A stretch of DNA of 64,000 nt. It comes from UBA6522 sp965205045. GTDB lineage: Bacteria > Pseudomonadota > Gammaproteobacteria > Steroidobacterales > Rariloculaceae. Location of the stretch: the NCBI GenBank assembly GCA_965205045.1, contig OZ242031.1:4774001-4838000 (forward strand), in the 5' to 3' direction. The notes below the pieces were generated by a model. The model saw only the letters and a program-made list of their open reading frames with translations, did no database searches and was not told where the DNA came from. Position numbers and translations under genes: made by a program. Numbering within the stretch: position 1 is the first letter of the stretch; each line of letters starts with the position of its first letter. Shown here piece after piece: positions 7,058-16,762 of the stretch.

Positions 7058-8071
7058 TCATACCGTAAACGCTCCAAGCTCCACCTCCCGAACGCGAACC
7101 TCCAGCTTGAAAATCTTCAGCAGCACGGCCACCCGCATCCACATGCCGTTGCGCTCCTGGCGCCAGTACATCGCCCTGGGGTCCGTGTCCACGGCGGGGT
7201 CGATCTCCGGTCCCCGCGGCAACGGATGCATGACGATGCCGTGAGGCTTGAGCAGCTTCATTTCCCCGGTGCCGATGCTGAACCGTTCGGTATCCACCTG
7301 GTGGGATTCACCGTCCCGGTCCCACTCCGACTGCATGCGGGTCACATAGAGCGCGTCAAGCTCCGGCAGGACGCTGGGCAGATCCTCCGTCTCCGCGTAA
7401 GGGATGCCGTGCGTCGCCAGGAATGTCTTGATGTCATCCTCCATCGCGAACCGGACGGGCGCGATGAACACAAGGCGAACGTCGCGGTAGTTCCGCATCA
7501 GCATGGACAGCGACCTCACCGTGCGCCCGCGCTTGAGGTCGCCCATCATGCCGATGACCTTGCCGTCGATGCCGCCCAGTTCGGAAAAGCTGCGGTCCAG
7601 GGTGTAGATGTCCAGCAACGCCTGGGTCGGGTGCTGATCGCTGCCGCTGCCGCCGTTGATCACCGGCACCGGACGGGCGATGGAATCCATGAGGTCGGCC
7701 GCCGCCGCGGCGCGTCCCGGGTGCCGGGAGCGCATGATGATCACGTCCACGTAGGAGCTGAAGGTGCGGATCGCATCCTCGAAACTTTCTCCCTTGACCT
7801 CCGACGACGTGGACGGATTGCGAATCTCGCTGGTGCGCATGCCGAGGATGTGGCACGCGTTGTTGAAGGACAGGAAGGTCCGGGTGGAGGGTTGCGTGAA
7901 GTAGAGCATCGCCCGGCGGTTGGGCGCCAGGTCCTGAAGAAACCTCGCCCCCGCGGGTGTCTTGGCAATGGACCGCACGCGGGTCGCCAGCGCGCACAAC
8001 TCGTCCAGGAGCCGGCGCTCGAAGACGCGCGGGTCGATGACGTGGAAGAGCGTCGTGAATTTCCTGGCCAC
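7058..8071 (-). CDS. pyrB: aspartate carbamoyltransferase-family enzyme
   Basis: The 337-residue protein has the carbamoyl-phosphate motif STRTFLSF, the HPTQALLD motif and the C-terminal HPLPRGPEI typical of ATCase catalytic chains. It would join carbamoyl phosphate and aspartate, the first committed pyrimidine step. Start is the GTG at 8071, the first start after an in-frame TGA six codons earlier. No pyrI regulatory gene or other pyr gene is adjacent. A 54-codon piece of a molybdoenzyme gene lies immediately upstream. A related catabolic carbamoyltransferase role cannot be excluded. Confidence 0.8.
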   Translation of the reverse strand: MARKFTTLFHVIDPRVFERRLLDELCALATRVRSIAKTPAGARFLQDLAPNRRAMLYFTQPSTRTFLSFNNACHILGMRTSEIRNPSTSSEVKGESFEDAIRTFSSYVDVIIMRSRHPGRAAAAADLMDSIARPVPVINGGSGSDQHPTQALLDIYTLDRSFSELGGIDGKVIGMMGDLKRGRTVRSLSMLMRNYRDVRLVFIAPVRFAMEDDIKTFLATHGIPYAETEDLPSVLPELDALYVTRMQSEWDRDGESHQVDTERFSIGTGEMKLLKPHGIVMHPLPRGPEIDPAVDTDPRAMYWRQERNGMWMRVAVLLKIFKLEVRVREVELGAFTV

Positions 8072-8086
8072 GGCGTTGGAGACGGC

Positions 8087-8251
8087 TCAGGCGGTGCTCA
8101 CCCGCAAGGGCCCATGGGGAACGTGGCTCGGGAACAGGCGGCAAAAGACCATGCCGTCAACGCGAAAATCCTCCGCGTACTTCGCTCCGCCGGTTACCTT
8201 CGGTTCCACATCGGCAGGCAAGAAGTCCTTGCCGAGCAATTCATAGGCCAT
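8087..8251 (-). pseudogene. truncated xanthine-dehydrogenase-family molybdopterin subunit (5' end only)
   Basis: ATG at 8251 follows a GGGGGGAAG ribosome site and opens MAYELLGKDFLPADVEPKV then GGAKYAEDFRVDGMVFCRL. This is the characteristic start of large molybdopterin-binding subunits of xanthine/aldehyde oxidoreductases. After about 45 residues the similarity fails (PHGPLRVSTA) and a TGA follows, where the family has about 700 more residues. The stop lies 15 bases before the pyrB start. A deletion that fused the two loci is the simplest explanation. The short frame may still be translated and influence pyrB initiation. Confidence 0.65.
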
Positions 8252-8458
8252 GGGTCTTCCCCCCGGTCAGGATTGTTCTTCGGGAAATTGCGCAAGCATG
8301 CCGGAACCATTCCGGCGCAGCAAGAACGCGTGCAGGCGTCGCGTCGAACATCGGCCCGGACCTGGACGATCTCTCCGTTCGGACCACCATGCTGTGCCGG
8401 GTCAACTCCACCAACGACAATAAACATCGCGCGGACCTGAATGCGGGATACTGCAGGG

Positions 8459-8920
8459 CTATATGGGAAGGACCGGCCTGAGCATCGACTGGCTCAGAAT
8501 GATCATCGTTTCGATGTCGGCGACGCCTTCCACCGTCGCCAATCTCTCTTTCAGGAAGCGGTCGTATGCACCGAGATCCGGCGCAACGATCCGCAACACG
8601 TAGTCATGGCCGCCGGTGACCACGCAGCACTCCATGACCTCCGAAAGCGCAGCCACCGATCGTTCGAATGCCCTGCCCTTCTCGGCCGTGTTCCGATCCA
8701 GCTTCACGAACGCGAATGCGCCGACATGGAGACCGACCGTCTCCGGATCGACTATGGCCGTGTAACGCTTGATGACGCCACTTGCCTCCAGTTTGCGCAC
8801 CCGCCTGAGGCAAGGAGTGCGTGAGAGATTCACGCGTTCGGACAGTTCCACGTTCGTCGCCCTGCCGTCGGCCTGAAGCTCGCGCAACAGTTTCCTGTCT
8901 ATTCGATCCAAGTCTGACAT
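8459..8920 (-). CDS. Lrp/AsnC-family transcriptional regulator
   Basis: The 153-residue protein has an N-terminal winged-helix domain (LDRIDRKLLRELQADGRAT, with recognition helix VNLSRTPCLRRVRKLE) and a C-terminal RAM ligand-binding domain ending in GVADIETMIILSQ. It is divergent from the TDO-like gene with a 152-bp AT-rich gap between them. Lrp-type regulators commonly control the neighbouring amino-acid catabolic gene, as KynR does for kynurenine genes in Pseudomonas. Control of the TDO-like gene by an aromatic amino acid is therefore likely, but inferred. Confidence 0.9.
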   Translation of the reverse strand: MSDLDRIDRKLLRELQADGRATNVELSERVNLSRTPCLRRVRKLEASGVIKRYTAIVDPETVGLHVGAFAFVKLDRNTAEKGRAFERSVAALSEVMECCVVTGGHDYVLRIVAPDLGAYDRFLKERLATVEGVADIETMIILSQSMLRPVLPI

Positions 8921-8937
8921 ATGTGACTACTCATATG
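8918..8937. promoter_or_regulatory. candidate Lrp-type operator, paired CATATG half sites
   Basis: CATATG occurs at 8918-8923 and 8932-8937, separated by 8 bp, at the very start of the regulator gene. The following 80 bases are AT-rich and would hold both divergent promoters. Confidence 0.4.
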
Positions 8938-9072
8938 CATATTCTAAGGATTTTATACTAAAAATATGGATAATATTGATACAGAATGGTCAATTTTTCC
9001 CCATCGGGAGTGTTATATTCGAGACTCTGAAAACCTCTGCGATGCGCAGAGCCCTGGACGGAGCTACAACGC

Positions 9073-9804
9073 GTGGACCGGGCGCATTTCTATTCGATCA
9101 TGAACGGCGGCGGGGACCGTGACTACGAGATCTACCTCGATACCAAACGGCTGCTGTCCTGCCAGAACGATTTCGACAAGCTGTGCAACGCGGACGAATT
9201 GCAGTTCCAGATCGTGCACCAAGTCGAAGAGCTATGGATGAAACTCATCGCCTACACGCTGCTGGACATCGACGACTACATTCGGGACGGCAATACGAAC
9301 CGCGTCGTGACGCTGTTTCGCCGCATCCGCATTACGCTGCGCCTGATGTCGGACCAATTGCAGTTGCTCGACACCATGTCCCCCAAGGAATACCAGGAAA
9401 TTCGCCTGCAACTTGGCAACGGCAGCGGTCAGGAGTCACCGGGATTCCGCACGCTGCTGCAGATGCCCATGAAGCTGTGGCAAAGCTTCGTGGAGAGTTA
9501 TCTCGAGCCTGACGGTTTGACCGTCAAGCAAATCTACGATTCCGGCTACCGGCACTGCGACGCCTATCTGGTCGCCGAAGCGCTGCTGGACTTCGATGCG
9601 CTCTTCCAGAAATTCCGCCAGGATCACATTCAATTGATCTACCGGTCCATCGGCATGGATGCACACTCGCTCAAGGGACGATCGGTGGAATTGCTCCGCA
9701 AGGGCGCAGGGACCCGGTTCTTCCCCGAACTCTGGAATATCCGATACGAAATGACGAATTCGTGGGGCGCCGAATACGGTGTCTGCCGCGAAAGTATCGG
9801 CTGA
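9073..9804 (+). CDS. tryptophan 2,3-dioxygenase-superfamily heme enzyme
   Basis: The 243-residue protein carries the TDO distal-pocket segment QIVHQVEELWMKL and a helix with DHIQLIYRSIG, whose His is at the position of the heme axial ligand. The family's closing LFPELW-type motif is present as RFFPELW. In canonical TDOs the GTGGS substrate loop follows the ligand helix; here the residues are MDAHSLKGRSVELL. The middle loop reads GSGQESPGF. This places it nearer to MarE-like monooxygenase relatives than to catabolic TDO. Start is GTG 9073 with GGAG 8 bp upstream; ATG 9100 is an alternative. The divergent neighbour is an Lrp regulator. Confidence 0.75.
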   Translation: MDRAHFYSIMNGGGDRDYEIYLDTKRLLSCQNDFDKLCNADELQFQIVHQVEELWMKLIAYTLLDIDDYIRDGNTNRVVTLFRRIRITLRLMSDQLQLLDTMSPKEYQEIRLQLGNGSGQESPGFRTLLQMPMKLWQSFVESYLEPDGLTVKQIYDSGYRHCDAYLVAEALLDFDALFQKFRQDHIQLIYRSIGMDAHSLKGRSVELLRKGAGTRFFPELWNIRYEMTNSWGAEYGVCRESIG

Positions 9805-9933
9805 GTCGTTGGAGTACAAGGAGCAGGCTATACTCCTTCATGACCTGCCCTCCTCAATGTGGCTCTGTGTCAACGGTCCGACCCCAAACATAACCCACGA
9901 TGCTTGATGCCAGGGCAGGTCAATCCATGATGT

Positions 9934-12039
9934 CTAGAAACGATAGGTTGCCTCCAGTCCGAAAGATCGCGGCTGGTTCTGGACCCTGTTTCGATTGGAT
10001 GATCCGATTGAGATGTTGGTCGCATGGCGGACGTCACCGACGTTACGGCCCCACAGGCCGACGCTCCAGGAGGCCGCATCCAGGCGTACGTTCAGGTTGA
10101 TGAAATTGTTGGTTGCTGTTTGAATCTGGTTAAAGGGATCGAAGTAGTAATCTCCGCGTCGGCGAAAGTCGGCGTGCCAAAGCAGTTCCAGTTCGTTGGT
10201 CAGCGGCTGGGTATAGGACAGAGCCAGGTTGGCGGTCAACTCCGGGACCAGCGGTGAGCGATTGCCGTCGACCGTGGCGGTGATTCCGAGCACTTCCAGC
10301 GCCGATGTGTCGGCCGACGTCACCACCGCATCGGTATAGCCGACCCCCAGGTCCACGCGCAGGTTATCGGTGGGTGTTGACGTCAGCTCGAACTCGAAAC
10401 CGTTGATGTCCGTTTCGCTCAGGTTGAGCACGCCGCGCTGGGCGACGCCTTCATCGAATAGCACGAACGACAACTGCTGGTTTATGTAGTCGATTCGATA
10501 GAGTGAGGCGTTGACGGTCACCGATCCGTCGGCGATCCGGCCCTTCACGCCAACTTCGTAGTTCGCCGTTTCCTCATCCTCGAACCGCTCGTTCTGGGTA
10601 AAGCCGCCGGAACGGAATCCTTCGGAATAGCTCGCGAAAACCAGCGCTTCATCGGCCCACTGGTGCGAGAGCTGGATCTTGGGCTGAAGTTTGCTGAAGG
10701 ACGCGCCAGCGGCTGTCGGACCAGGATTGTTTTGGTCCGCGGTGGTCTGTTCGTCGTCGTCGTGTCTCAGCCCGAGCGAGAATTCGGTCCGGTCGCTCAG
10801 ATCGTAGTCCAACTGGCCGAACGCAGCCCACGAGTCGCTGGTGGTCCTGTTGCTCTGGTCAAGGATCGTTATTCCCGCGTTGACCGGCGATCTCTCGGAA
10901 AACTCGACGAAGACATCCGCCAGTTCATCGCGCTCCTGGTAAAACACACCGGCCAGCCAGCGAAGCCGGCCTTCGTCGTCGGAGGTCAGGCGCAGTTCCT
11001 GATTGAACACGTCCGAGGTGAACGTCAGGTCCTGGATTACGACGTCGACCGGGCCAAAGTCGGCGTCGCCGTACACATCCTGTTGGGCGTCGGCCAAGGC
11101 GCTGATGCTCGTCAGTGTGGCGCCCCCCAGGTCGTAGTCGAGCCGGACGGAAAAATCGCTGAAATCCGTGTCTTCACGACCGATAATGTTGCTGCTCGGA
11201 CCCGGATTTGTGACGTCGTCCGGGGCCACAGGGTTGCCGTCATCTCCGAGAATGGGCCGGTCCTGCATCGCTGCGCCACCGGACCCGGACGACGTAGAGC
11301 CCCTGATGCTCAGATCCAGGTTCTCGCCTTCGTAATCCAGCCGGGCTCTAAGGCCCGAATGGTCCGAGGCGTCGATTTTCTCGCCCCTGACATTCTCGAT
11401 AAGCCCGTCGCTGTCACGGGCATATCCGGCAAGGCGAAAGTACAATTGGTCTTCCACAATGGGTCCGGAAACGCTCCCGGCCAGCCGCGTGCTGGCCTCG
11501 TTGCCGTAGGATGCCTTTACGAGCCCTTCGACTTCATTGGTGGGTGCCGCCGTCACGATATTGACGGCTCCGGCGATAGCGCCCTGGCCGAACAGCGAAC
11601 CCTGAGGGCCGCGCAGCACTTCGATGCGTTCGATGTCGTACAGGTCCTGGTTGATTAACTCGTTGCCGCCGAGTTGCACGCCGTCGACGATGAAGCTCGC
11701 CGCGGGCAGGCCGCCCTGGGCGGTGGAAATGCCGCGCATCGTGATGAATGTCTCGTTGGACCTGAAGGTCTCCCGCACAATGACGTTCGGCGTCAGGTCC
11801 ACCATCGCGCGCAACGAATCGATGCGCCTGTTCTCGATGTCAAGCGCCGTGAACGCAGTGATCGATTCGGGGATTTCCAGGACGTTTTCCTCGCGCCGGC
11901 GCGCCGTCACGACGATCTCTTCGAGCTGTGCCGTGGAGCCGTCTGCCTGCGCTTCGGCACGCTCCGCAGTCAAGAACACGGCGGCGCCCAACGATGCGCC
12001 AGCCAATGCGGCCAGTCTTCCGTAATGTGCGATGCTCAT
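9934..12039 (-). CDS. TonB-dependent outer-membrane receptor
   Basis: The 701-residue protein has a signal peptide, a TonB box (LEEIVVTARRR, about 39-49), a plug domain (ITMRGIST, IEVLRGPQGSLFGQGAIAGAV) and a beta-barrel ending in the aromatic residue of FGLEATYRF. The length is typical. The plug sequence is of the large group of receptors for complex carbohydrates, vitamin-like compounds and siderophores; the ligand cannot be assigned. It is divergent from a MalT-like regulator gene with a 223-bp gap, so regulation by that protein is plausible. Confidence 0.9.
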   Translation of the reverse strand: MSIAHYGRLAALAGASLGAAVFLTAERAEAQADGSTAQLEEIVVTARRREENVLEIPESITAFTALDIENRRIDSLRAMVDLTPNVIVRETFRSNETFITMRGISTAQGGLPAASFIVDGVQLGGNELINQDLYDIERIEVLRGPQGSLFGQGAIAGAVNIVTAAPTNEVEGLVKASYGNEASTRLAGSVSGPIVEDQLYFRLAGYARDSDGLIENVRGEKIDASDHSGLRARLDYEGENLDLSIRGSTSSGSGGAAMQDRPILGDDGNPVAPDDVTNPGPSSNIIGREDTDFSDFSVRLDYDLGGATLTSISALADAQQDVYGDADFGPVDVVIQDLTFTSDVFNQELRLTSDDEGRLRWLAGVFYQERDELADVFVEFSERSPVNAGITILDQSNRTTSDSWAAFGQLDYDLSDRTEFSLGLRHDDDEQTTADQNNPGPTAAGASFSKLQPKIQLSHQWADEALVFASYSEGFRSGGFTQNERFEDEETANYEVGVKGRIADGSVTVNASLYRIDYINQQLSFVLFDEGVAQRGVLNLSETDINGFEFELTSTPTDNLRVDLGVGYTDAVVTSADTSALEVLGITATVDGNRSPLVPELTANLALSYTQPLTNELELLWHADFRRRGDYYFDPFNQIQTATNNFINLNVRLDAASWSVGLWGRNVGDVRHATNISIGSSNRNRVQNQPRSFGLEATYRF

Positions 12040-12262
12040 TTCTGTTGGTACTCCCGCTCCGCGGCGCCGGAGGAATTCCGATCAGTGCATTGAGTCTATG
12101 AACGGGGAGAACCGCCAACAACGGAGTTTCAGGACGGTTCTCGCGAAAAGATGGATTGCCGTCGAATATGGTCAATTAAATCCCAACTACCCGTTTGAGT
12201 AGGTTCTCATCGGTGCACTTCGGCTAACATTGATTGGCAGGCTCGAAGATGCGCAGAGTCCC

Positions 12263-14968
12263 ATGTCGGAGCTTTCCCGGAACAATGCGTTTCCCGAATG
12301 GCTGATTACAGCCAAGGTGCACCCTGCGATGCAGCGGGCCGATCTGCTGCCAAGGGATCCGCTTACGACCCGGCTGGACCGGGAATTGAACGGTTCGCTC
12401 ACGCTCCTTCACGCTCCGGCAGGGTACGGCAAGAGCACAGCGCTGGTGGGTTGGCGCCGCTCGCTCCTGACCAGGCAAGTCAACGTGGCCTGGCTCTCCC
12501 TGGACAAGGATGACAACGATCCATACCAGTTGGTGCTGTATCTGGCCCTGTCATTGTTCGTCGCCGGAGTCGATCTGTCCCAGTACGACATTGGGAGCAG
12601 TTCAACCGACGACTGGCGATCCGCACGAAGGTTGCTCAACTGCCTGCATGGAGCGGTCGAGCGCCACGACCGGCGTGTGGTGTTGATGTTGGACGACTTC
12701 GAGAATCTGTCCGTGGAGACTGTGGACGAGATCATCGACCCTCTTGTCAGATACGCACCTCACAGCCTCCAAATCGCGATTGCGAGCCGCAACGACACGA
12801 GACTGAAGATATCCGACCTGGAGTTGCGTGGGCAGGTCCATCGGGTGGGCGCGGAAGACCTGCGATTCACACTCGAGGAACTGGTCGAGTTTCTGCATCC
12901 AGGACTGGATAAGGCGCAGATCCGCATGGTGTTCAAACTTACCGAGGGCTGGCCGGTTGTAGTGCAGTTGCTCAAGACGGCAACGCGATCGAGGCAGAGG
13001 GCTGCCGACCTGCTTCAGAATCTCGCCGGAGTCGGCGGCAAGATGGCGGGGTACCTGTCCGAACAGGTATTCGGCGACTTGTCCGATGAGACCAGAGCGT
13101 TCCTTGCCGACATTTCGATCGTAGATCGGATCAACCCGGACCTGGCCGACTTCCTGCGCGAGCGCGACGACAGCGCAGCCTTCTTCTACAAACTCCGGCA
13201 CCTTGATGCCCTGGTTACGCCGCTCGACGGCACAAAACGCACCTGGCGATTGCATCCACTCTTCAGGGAGTACCTGTACGACTTCCTGAGCCTCGAGAAT
13301 CGCGATCGCGCGATTCACTTGCACAGGCGGGCCGCCCGCTGGTTCGGCGACCGGGATCGATTGGTCCACTCGGTTCGCCATTTCGTTAACGCGCATGACC
13401 AGGAGAGTGGCGCGCAAGCGATCGAGAATTCCGGTGGACTCATGCGCTGGTTGTCGGAAGGTCTGACGCCGTTCCGTTCGGCCCTGGGACTGCTTGAGCA
13501 GGAAACGGTGCATTCGCGCCCAAGGCTGGCGCTGATCCAGTGCCTCATCCTCATGAAGACCGGCCGTTCTCACGAAGCCAGGCGACTGTACGAATCCATG
13601 GTAGACGAATTGGGAGAACGGGAAACCCTGGAACGCGCGCTCGCGTACGAAATGATTGTGATTGAATCCCTGTTGTACGCGTATGACGCGCGGGGGCTGT
13701 CCGACGAATTCCTGCACAAGCTTGAACAGTCGCGCGCAGCGCTCCCGCAAGATCAACCTGTGTTCCGGGGGCATCATTTCACGGTGCTTTGCGGGCTGAA
13801 TTCGAGTTGCGGTTACTTCTCCAGAGCCCGTCGCTTCGGCGATGAGGCCATCGGCGCATTTCGGGAAGCAGGCTCCATATACGGCGAAATCTACATCCAC
13901 ATCCACTTGGGAATTATTGCATTCAGGCAAGGAGAGACTGACGCAGCACAAGAGCACTATGACCACGCTCTGAAACAGATACGCAGCCGTTTCAGGGACG
14001 ATGAGGCGATGAAACTGATCGTCGCGGTGCTGCTGGCCGAATTGCGTTACGATCTCAACCGCCTGAACCTGATCCCACAGAACATGGCCACATGCCCGAA
14101 ACGGCTGGAACGATTTGAGGCATGGTTCGACATTTACGCGGCCGCCTACGTAACCGCCAGCAACATCGCCTCGAAACGGTATGGAACGGATGTCGCCCTG
14201 GCAATGATCGATGAGGAAATGGAATTTGCATCACGACGGCAATTTTCGAGCCTGCGTAACGTGATCACCTGTCAGAAAGCCACGCTGCTGTTACGGGCCG
14301 GCAGAATGAAGGAGGCGGATTCGTTTATGGCCGACTCGGGACTGAAGACGTCCGTGTTCGAAGGCGGTGACGCACGGAAGGCGGCCTGGCGCGAGCGGGA
14401 CATTGTCGTACAAGCCATCGTGCGGCTACATATCGCCTGCGGTCGGTCCCGGCAGGCGTTGGCCGAGATCAACGCCTTTCTGCCGGTCGCCGAGTTTGAG
14501 AACAATGTGCGGTCCGTAACGACCTATCGGATATTGCGATCACTCGCCTGTTACGTCGATTCGGCTCACGATACGGCGGTGGCGGAGCTTCGACAGGCGC
14601 TGGCGCTTGCCGGCGGATCGGGATCCATACGCGCGTTCCTGGACGAAGGTCCCATGATGCCGGGATTGCTCAAGCTTGTGGCCGAGCCGCCTGAACATGA
14701 CGGTCGCGGGCAGGACGTATTCGACCGCGCGCGAATGCTGGGCGAGCTGTTCGGAGACAGGAGGGCCAAGCCGGAGTGCCCCCTGACGGTGCGCGAACTG
14801 GAGATTCTCCGGGAACTCGGGCACGGCTACTCCAACAAGGTGATCGCCCGCAATATTGGTGTCTCGCACAACACGGTTCGTTATCACCTGAAAAACATCT
14901 TCGCGAAACTGAACGTGCATTCGCGCCTGAGCGCCGTGCGCGTCGCCCAGGAAACCGACATCATATAG
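12263..14968 (+). CDS. MalT-like ATP-dependent LuxR-family regulator
   Basis: The product is about 901 residues from ATG 12263 (a TTG at 12230 is possible). It has a STAND-type ATPase: Walker A APAGYGKST near residue 51 and Walker B VVLMLDDFENL. A long TPR-like helical region follows, and a C-terminal LuxR DNA-binding domain (LTVRELEILRELGHGYSNKV, then HNTVRYHLKNIFAKLNV). Such proteins oligomerise on binding ATP and an inducer and then activate transcription. The TonB receptor gene is divergent and adjacent, which suggests a local sensor-uptake pair. Confidence 0.9.
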   Translation: MSELSRNNAFPEWLITAKVHPAMQRADLLPRDPLTTRLDRELNGSLTLLHAPAGYGKSTALVGWRRSLLTRQVNVAWLSLDKDDNDPYQLVLYLALSLFVAGVDLSQYDIGSSSTDDWRSARRLLNCLHGAVERHDRRVVLMLDDFENLSVETVDEIIDPLVRYAPHSLQIAIASRNDTRLKISDLELRGQVHRVGAEDLRFTLEELVEFLHPGLDKAQIRMVFKLTEGWPVVVQLLKTATRSRQRAADLLQNLAGVGGKMAGYLSEQVFGDLSDETRAFLADISIVDRINPDLADFLRERDDSAAFFYKLRHLDALVTPLDGTKRTWRLHPLFREYLYDFLSLENRDRAIHLHRRAARWFGDRDRLVHSVRHFVNAHDQESGAQAIENSGGLMRWLSEGLTPFRSALGLLEQETVHSRPRLALIQCLILMKTGRSHEARRLYESMVDELGERETLERALAYEMIVIESLLYAYDARGLSDEFLHKLEQSRAALPQDQPVFRGHHFTVLCGLNSSCGYFSRARRFGDEAIGAFREAGSIYGEIYIHIHLGIIAFRQGETDAAQEHYDHALKQIRSRFRDDEAMKLIVAVLLAELRYDLNRLNLIPQNMATCPKRLERFEAWFDIYAAAYVTASNIASKRYGTDVALAMIDEEMEFASRRQFSSLRNVITCQKATLLLRAGRMKEADSFMADSGLKTSVFEGGDARKAAWRERDIVVQAIVRLHIACGRSRQALAEINAFLPVAEFENNVRSVTTYRILRSLACYVDSAHDTAVAELRQALALAGGSGSIRAFLDEGPMMPGLLKLVAEPPEHDGRGQDVFDRARMLGELFGDRRAKPECPLTVRELEILRELGHGYSNKVIARNIGVSHNTVRYHLKNIFAKLNVHSRLSAVRVAQETDII

Positions 14969-15041
14969 ACCTCATGCCTCTGAGCGGGGCGCCAACGGAG
15001 CGTTGCAGCCCGAGTGTTGGCGCTCGCGATGGTCCAGCCTC

Positions 15042-15764
15042 CTACAGGCCGCGTAGTCCTGGAATGCGCTCGATTTGCGTTGCCGCTGCGATCTCCAACG
15101 GCGGTTGACCACAGCGGAATAGTTTGCCGCCCGGCTCACCGATCAACGTGACCCGCGAGTCGATCACTCGCAGCATGCTGCCTTCGCGCAGGCCAATCAC
15201 GGGTTCCCTGTTCAATTCGTGAAACTCGCGTATCCGATCGTCTCTGGTTTCCGATGTGAGCCCGGAGTTCGGGTCGGGATCAAGGTAGTGTGGGTTGATG
15301 TTGAATCGCACCAGTCCCAACGCGTCCAGGCTGGGCGGACCGACGATCGGCATGTCATTTGTGGTCTTGATGCTCGCGCAGGCGATATTCGTCCCGGCAC
15401 TGGATCCCACGTACGGTATTCCAGCGCGCACTTGTGACCTGATTGCATCCAATAGGCCCAACTCGTAAAGGCTGTTGAGCAGACGGAAGGTGTTGCCGCC
15501 GCCGGCAAACAGGGCTTCGGCGCTCAGGACCGCATCGACCGGTTGAGCCATTTCGTGGATTGACTCCAGCCGGTAACCCAGATTCTCGAACGGCTCGCTC
15601 GCCACACGACTGTACGTGTCGTGGTCATGCTGCGCGTACGGAAGAAAGAGGACACCCTTGATTGAACTGCCCAACAGGCGTCGGATTTCTCCCTGGCAGT
15701 GTTCGAGAAACGCCGAGCCGGAAGTTCGCGACGAACTGATCAGCAATAGTCGCCTTTTGGGCAT
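15042..15764 (-). CDS. pepE: dipeptidase E (peptidase family S51)
   Basis: The 240-residue protein has the S51 features: a start reading LLLISSSRTSG, the GGGNTFRLL loop, the nucleophile Ser in VGSSAGTNIA and the His of NINPHYLD. PepE cleaves Asp-X dipeptides in the cytoplasm and needs no metal. It is the expected length (about 230-240). It lies 62 bp downstream of the DUF1177 gene on the same strand, and the two could form an operon for peptide or amino-acid salvage. Confidence 0.85.
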   Translation of the reverse strand: MPKRRLLLISSSRTSGSAFLEHCQGEIRRLLGSSIKGVLFLPYAQHDHDTYSRVASEPFENLGYRLESIHEMAQPVDAVLSAEALFAGGGNTFRLLNSLYELGLLDAIRSQVRAGIPYVGSSAGTNIACASIKTTNDMPIVGPPSLDALGLVRFNINPHYLDPDPNSGLTSETRDDRIREFHELNREPVIGLREGSMLRVIDSRVTLIGEPGGKLFRCGQPPLEIAAATQIERIPGLRGL

Positions 15765-15826
15765 GCCGGGCCGTGTGCAACGATGATCGGGACAGGAATG
15801 ACAAGACGTGTCAGCCTACGGTGCCG

Positions 15827-16762
15827 TCAGTCCGCGTCCGGGATCGACTGCAGGTGATGCATGTCGCCGTACATCGCGCGCAGTCTAGCGAATTCTTCCC
15901 TGTCGTAAAAGGCGACTTCGCCCCGGCCGAACTGCTGCGCGCACTCCACGATGAAGCGCCCGACCTCCTCTACCCTGAACGGGTTCGACACGCCGCTCGC
16001 GCACCCGGGCACGGATCCGGCTGCCGTCAGCGCAATGCCAACTACCGGTGCTTGCGTCACCACGGCTGGTTGCATAATGCTGTTGATGTGGAACACGTCG
16101 CCGACGTAGGGAACAATGTCCTGCATGGTGATTGGAAAGGCGGCCGGTAGACTTCCCGTCGTGTGTTCCATGACCCGCAGCAGATCGTCGGAGACTTTCA
16201 GAATCCAGCCTTGCCTGACCGTGGGTGTAATCGCAAAGCCGTTGCTGTTCAGAAGCCGATTGCCGCGTGAGGTATCGATACTCAGGATCGCGTCCATGTC
16301 CGTGGCGACCTCGAGCTTGAGAATCGTGTTGAGCTCGACCGGCGTGTCCATGAAATCCACAGGCTTCATCGGAAGCACCGGCGCGTCCGTACGCACATGC
16401 GTGGCAATGATCACGTCCCCCTCCAGAACATCGCCGAGGGCATTCATATTGGCAAGCTTCAAACCTGCGCTCAACGCCACAAGAGCACCGTCGCCATCTG
16501 ATACAAGGCCCTTGATCGGTGGGCGGGCTCCGACCCCGCCCAACCGCCCGATGACGCCCAACGTATCCGCGTGGCCGCCCGAGGACTTTCCCTGCCTGCC
16601 GGGTACCCGGATCTGAATGAATTCAGTCTCGCCCTTCCTGTCCGAGATATCCTCGACGCGCAACTCGATACGTTCAGTCGGAAACAGGTTCGCGATCTTG
16701 CAGCCGACTTTGCCTGGTTGGTCCAGACACTCGTAGACTTCCTGAATTTCACGAATCAACAC
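15827..16762 (-). CDS. DUF1177-family protein
   Basis: The protein matches DUF1177 along its length: an opening IQEVYECLDQP, a central GVIGRLGGVGARPPIKGLVS and VIIATHVRTDAPV, and the SNPFRVEEVGRFIVECAQQF ending. The biochemical function is not established. Start is uncertain: GTG at 16762 has AAAGGA 9 bp upstream and fits relatives, while the frame is open to a TTG at 16795. It is followed by pepE and is divergent from the NCS1 permease, which suggests a nitrogen-compound salvage locus. Confidence 0.75.
   Translation of the reverse strand: MLIREIQEVYECLDQPGKVGCKIANLFPTERIELRVEDISDRKGETEFIQIRVPGRQGKSSGGHADTLGVIGRLGGVGARPPIKGLVSDGDGALVALSAGLKLANMNALGDVLEGDVIIATHVRTDAPVLPMKPVDFMDTPVELNTILKLEVATDMDAILSIDTSRGNRLLNSNGFAITPTVRQGWILKVSDDLLRVMEHTTGSLPAAFPITMQDIVPYVGDVFHINSIMQPAVVTQAPVVGIALTAAGSVPGCASGVSNPFRVEEVGRFIVECAQQFGRGEVAFYDREEFARLRAMYGDMHHLQSIPDAD

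Noticed and set aside
9805..9840. Weak hairpin after the TDO-like gene (AAGGAG..CTCCTT)
   Set aside because: Short stem and no U-tract; not convincing as a terminator.
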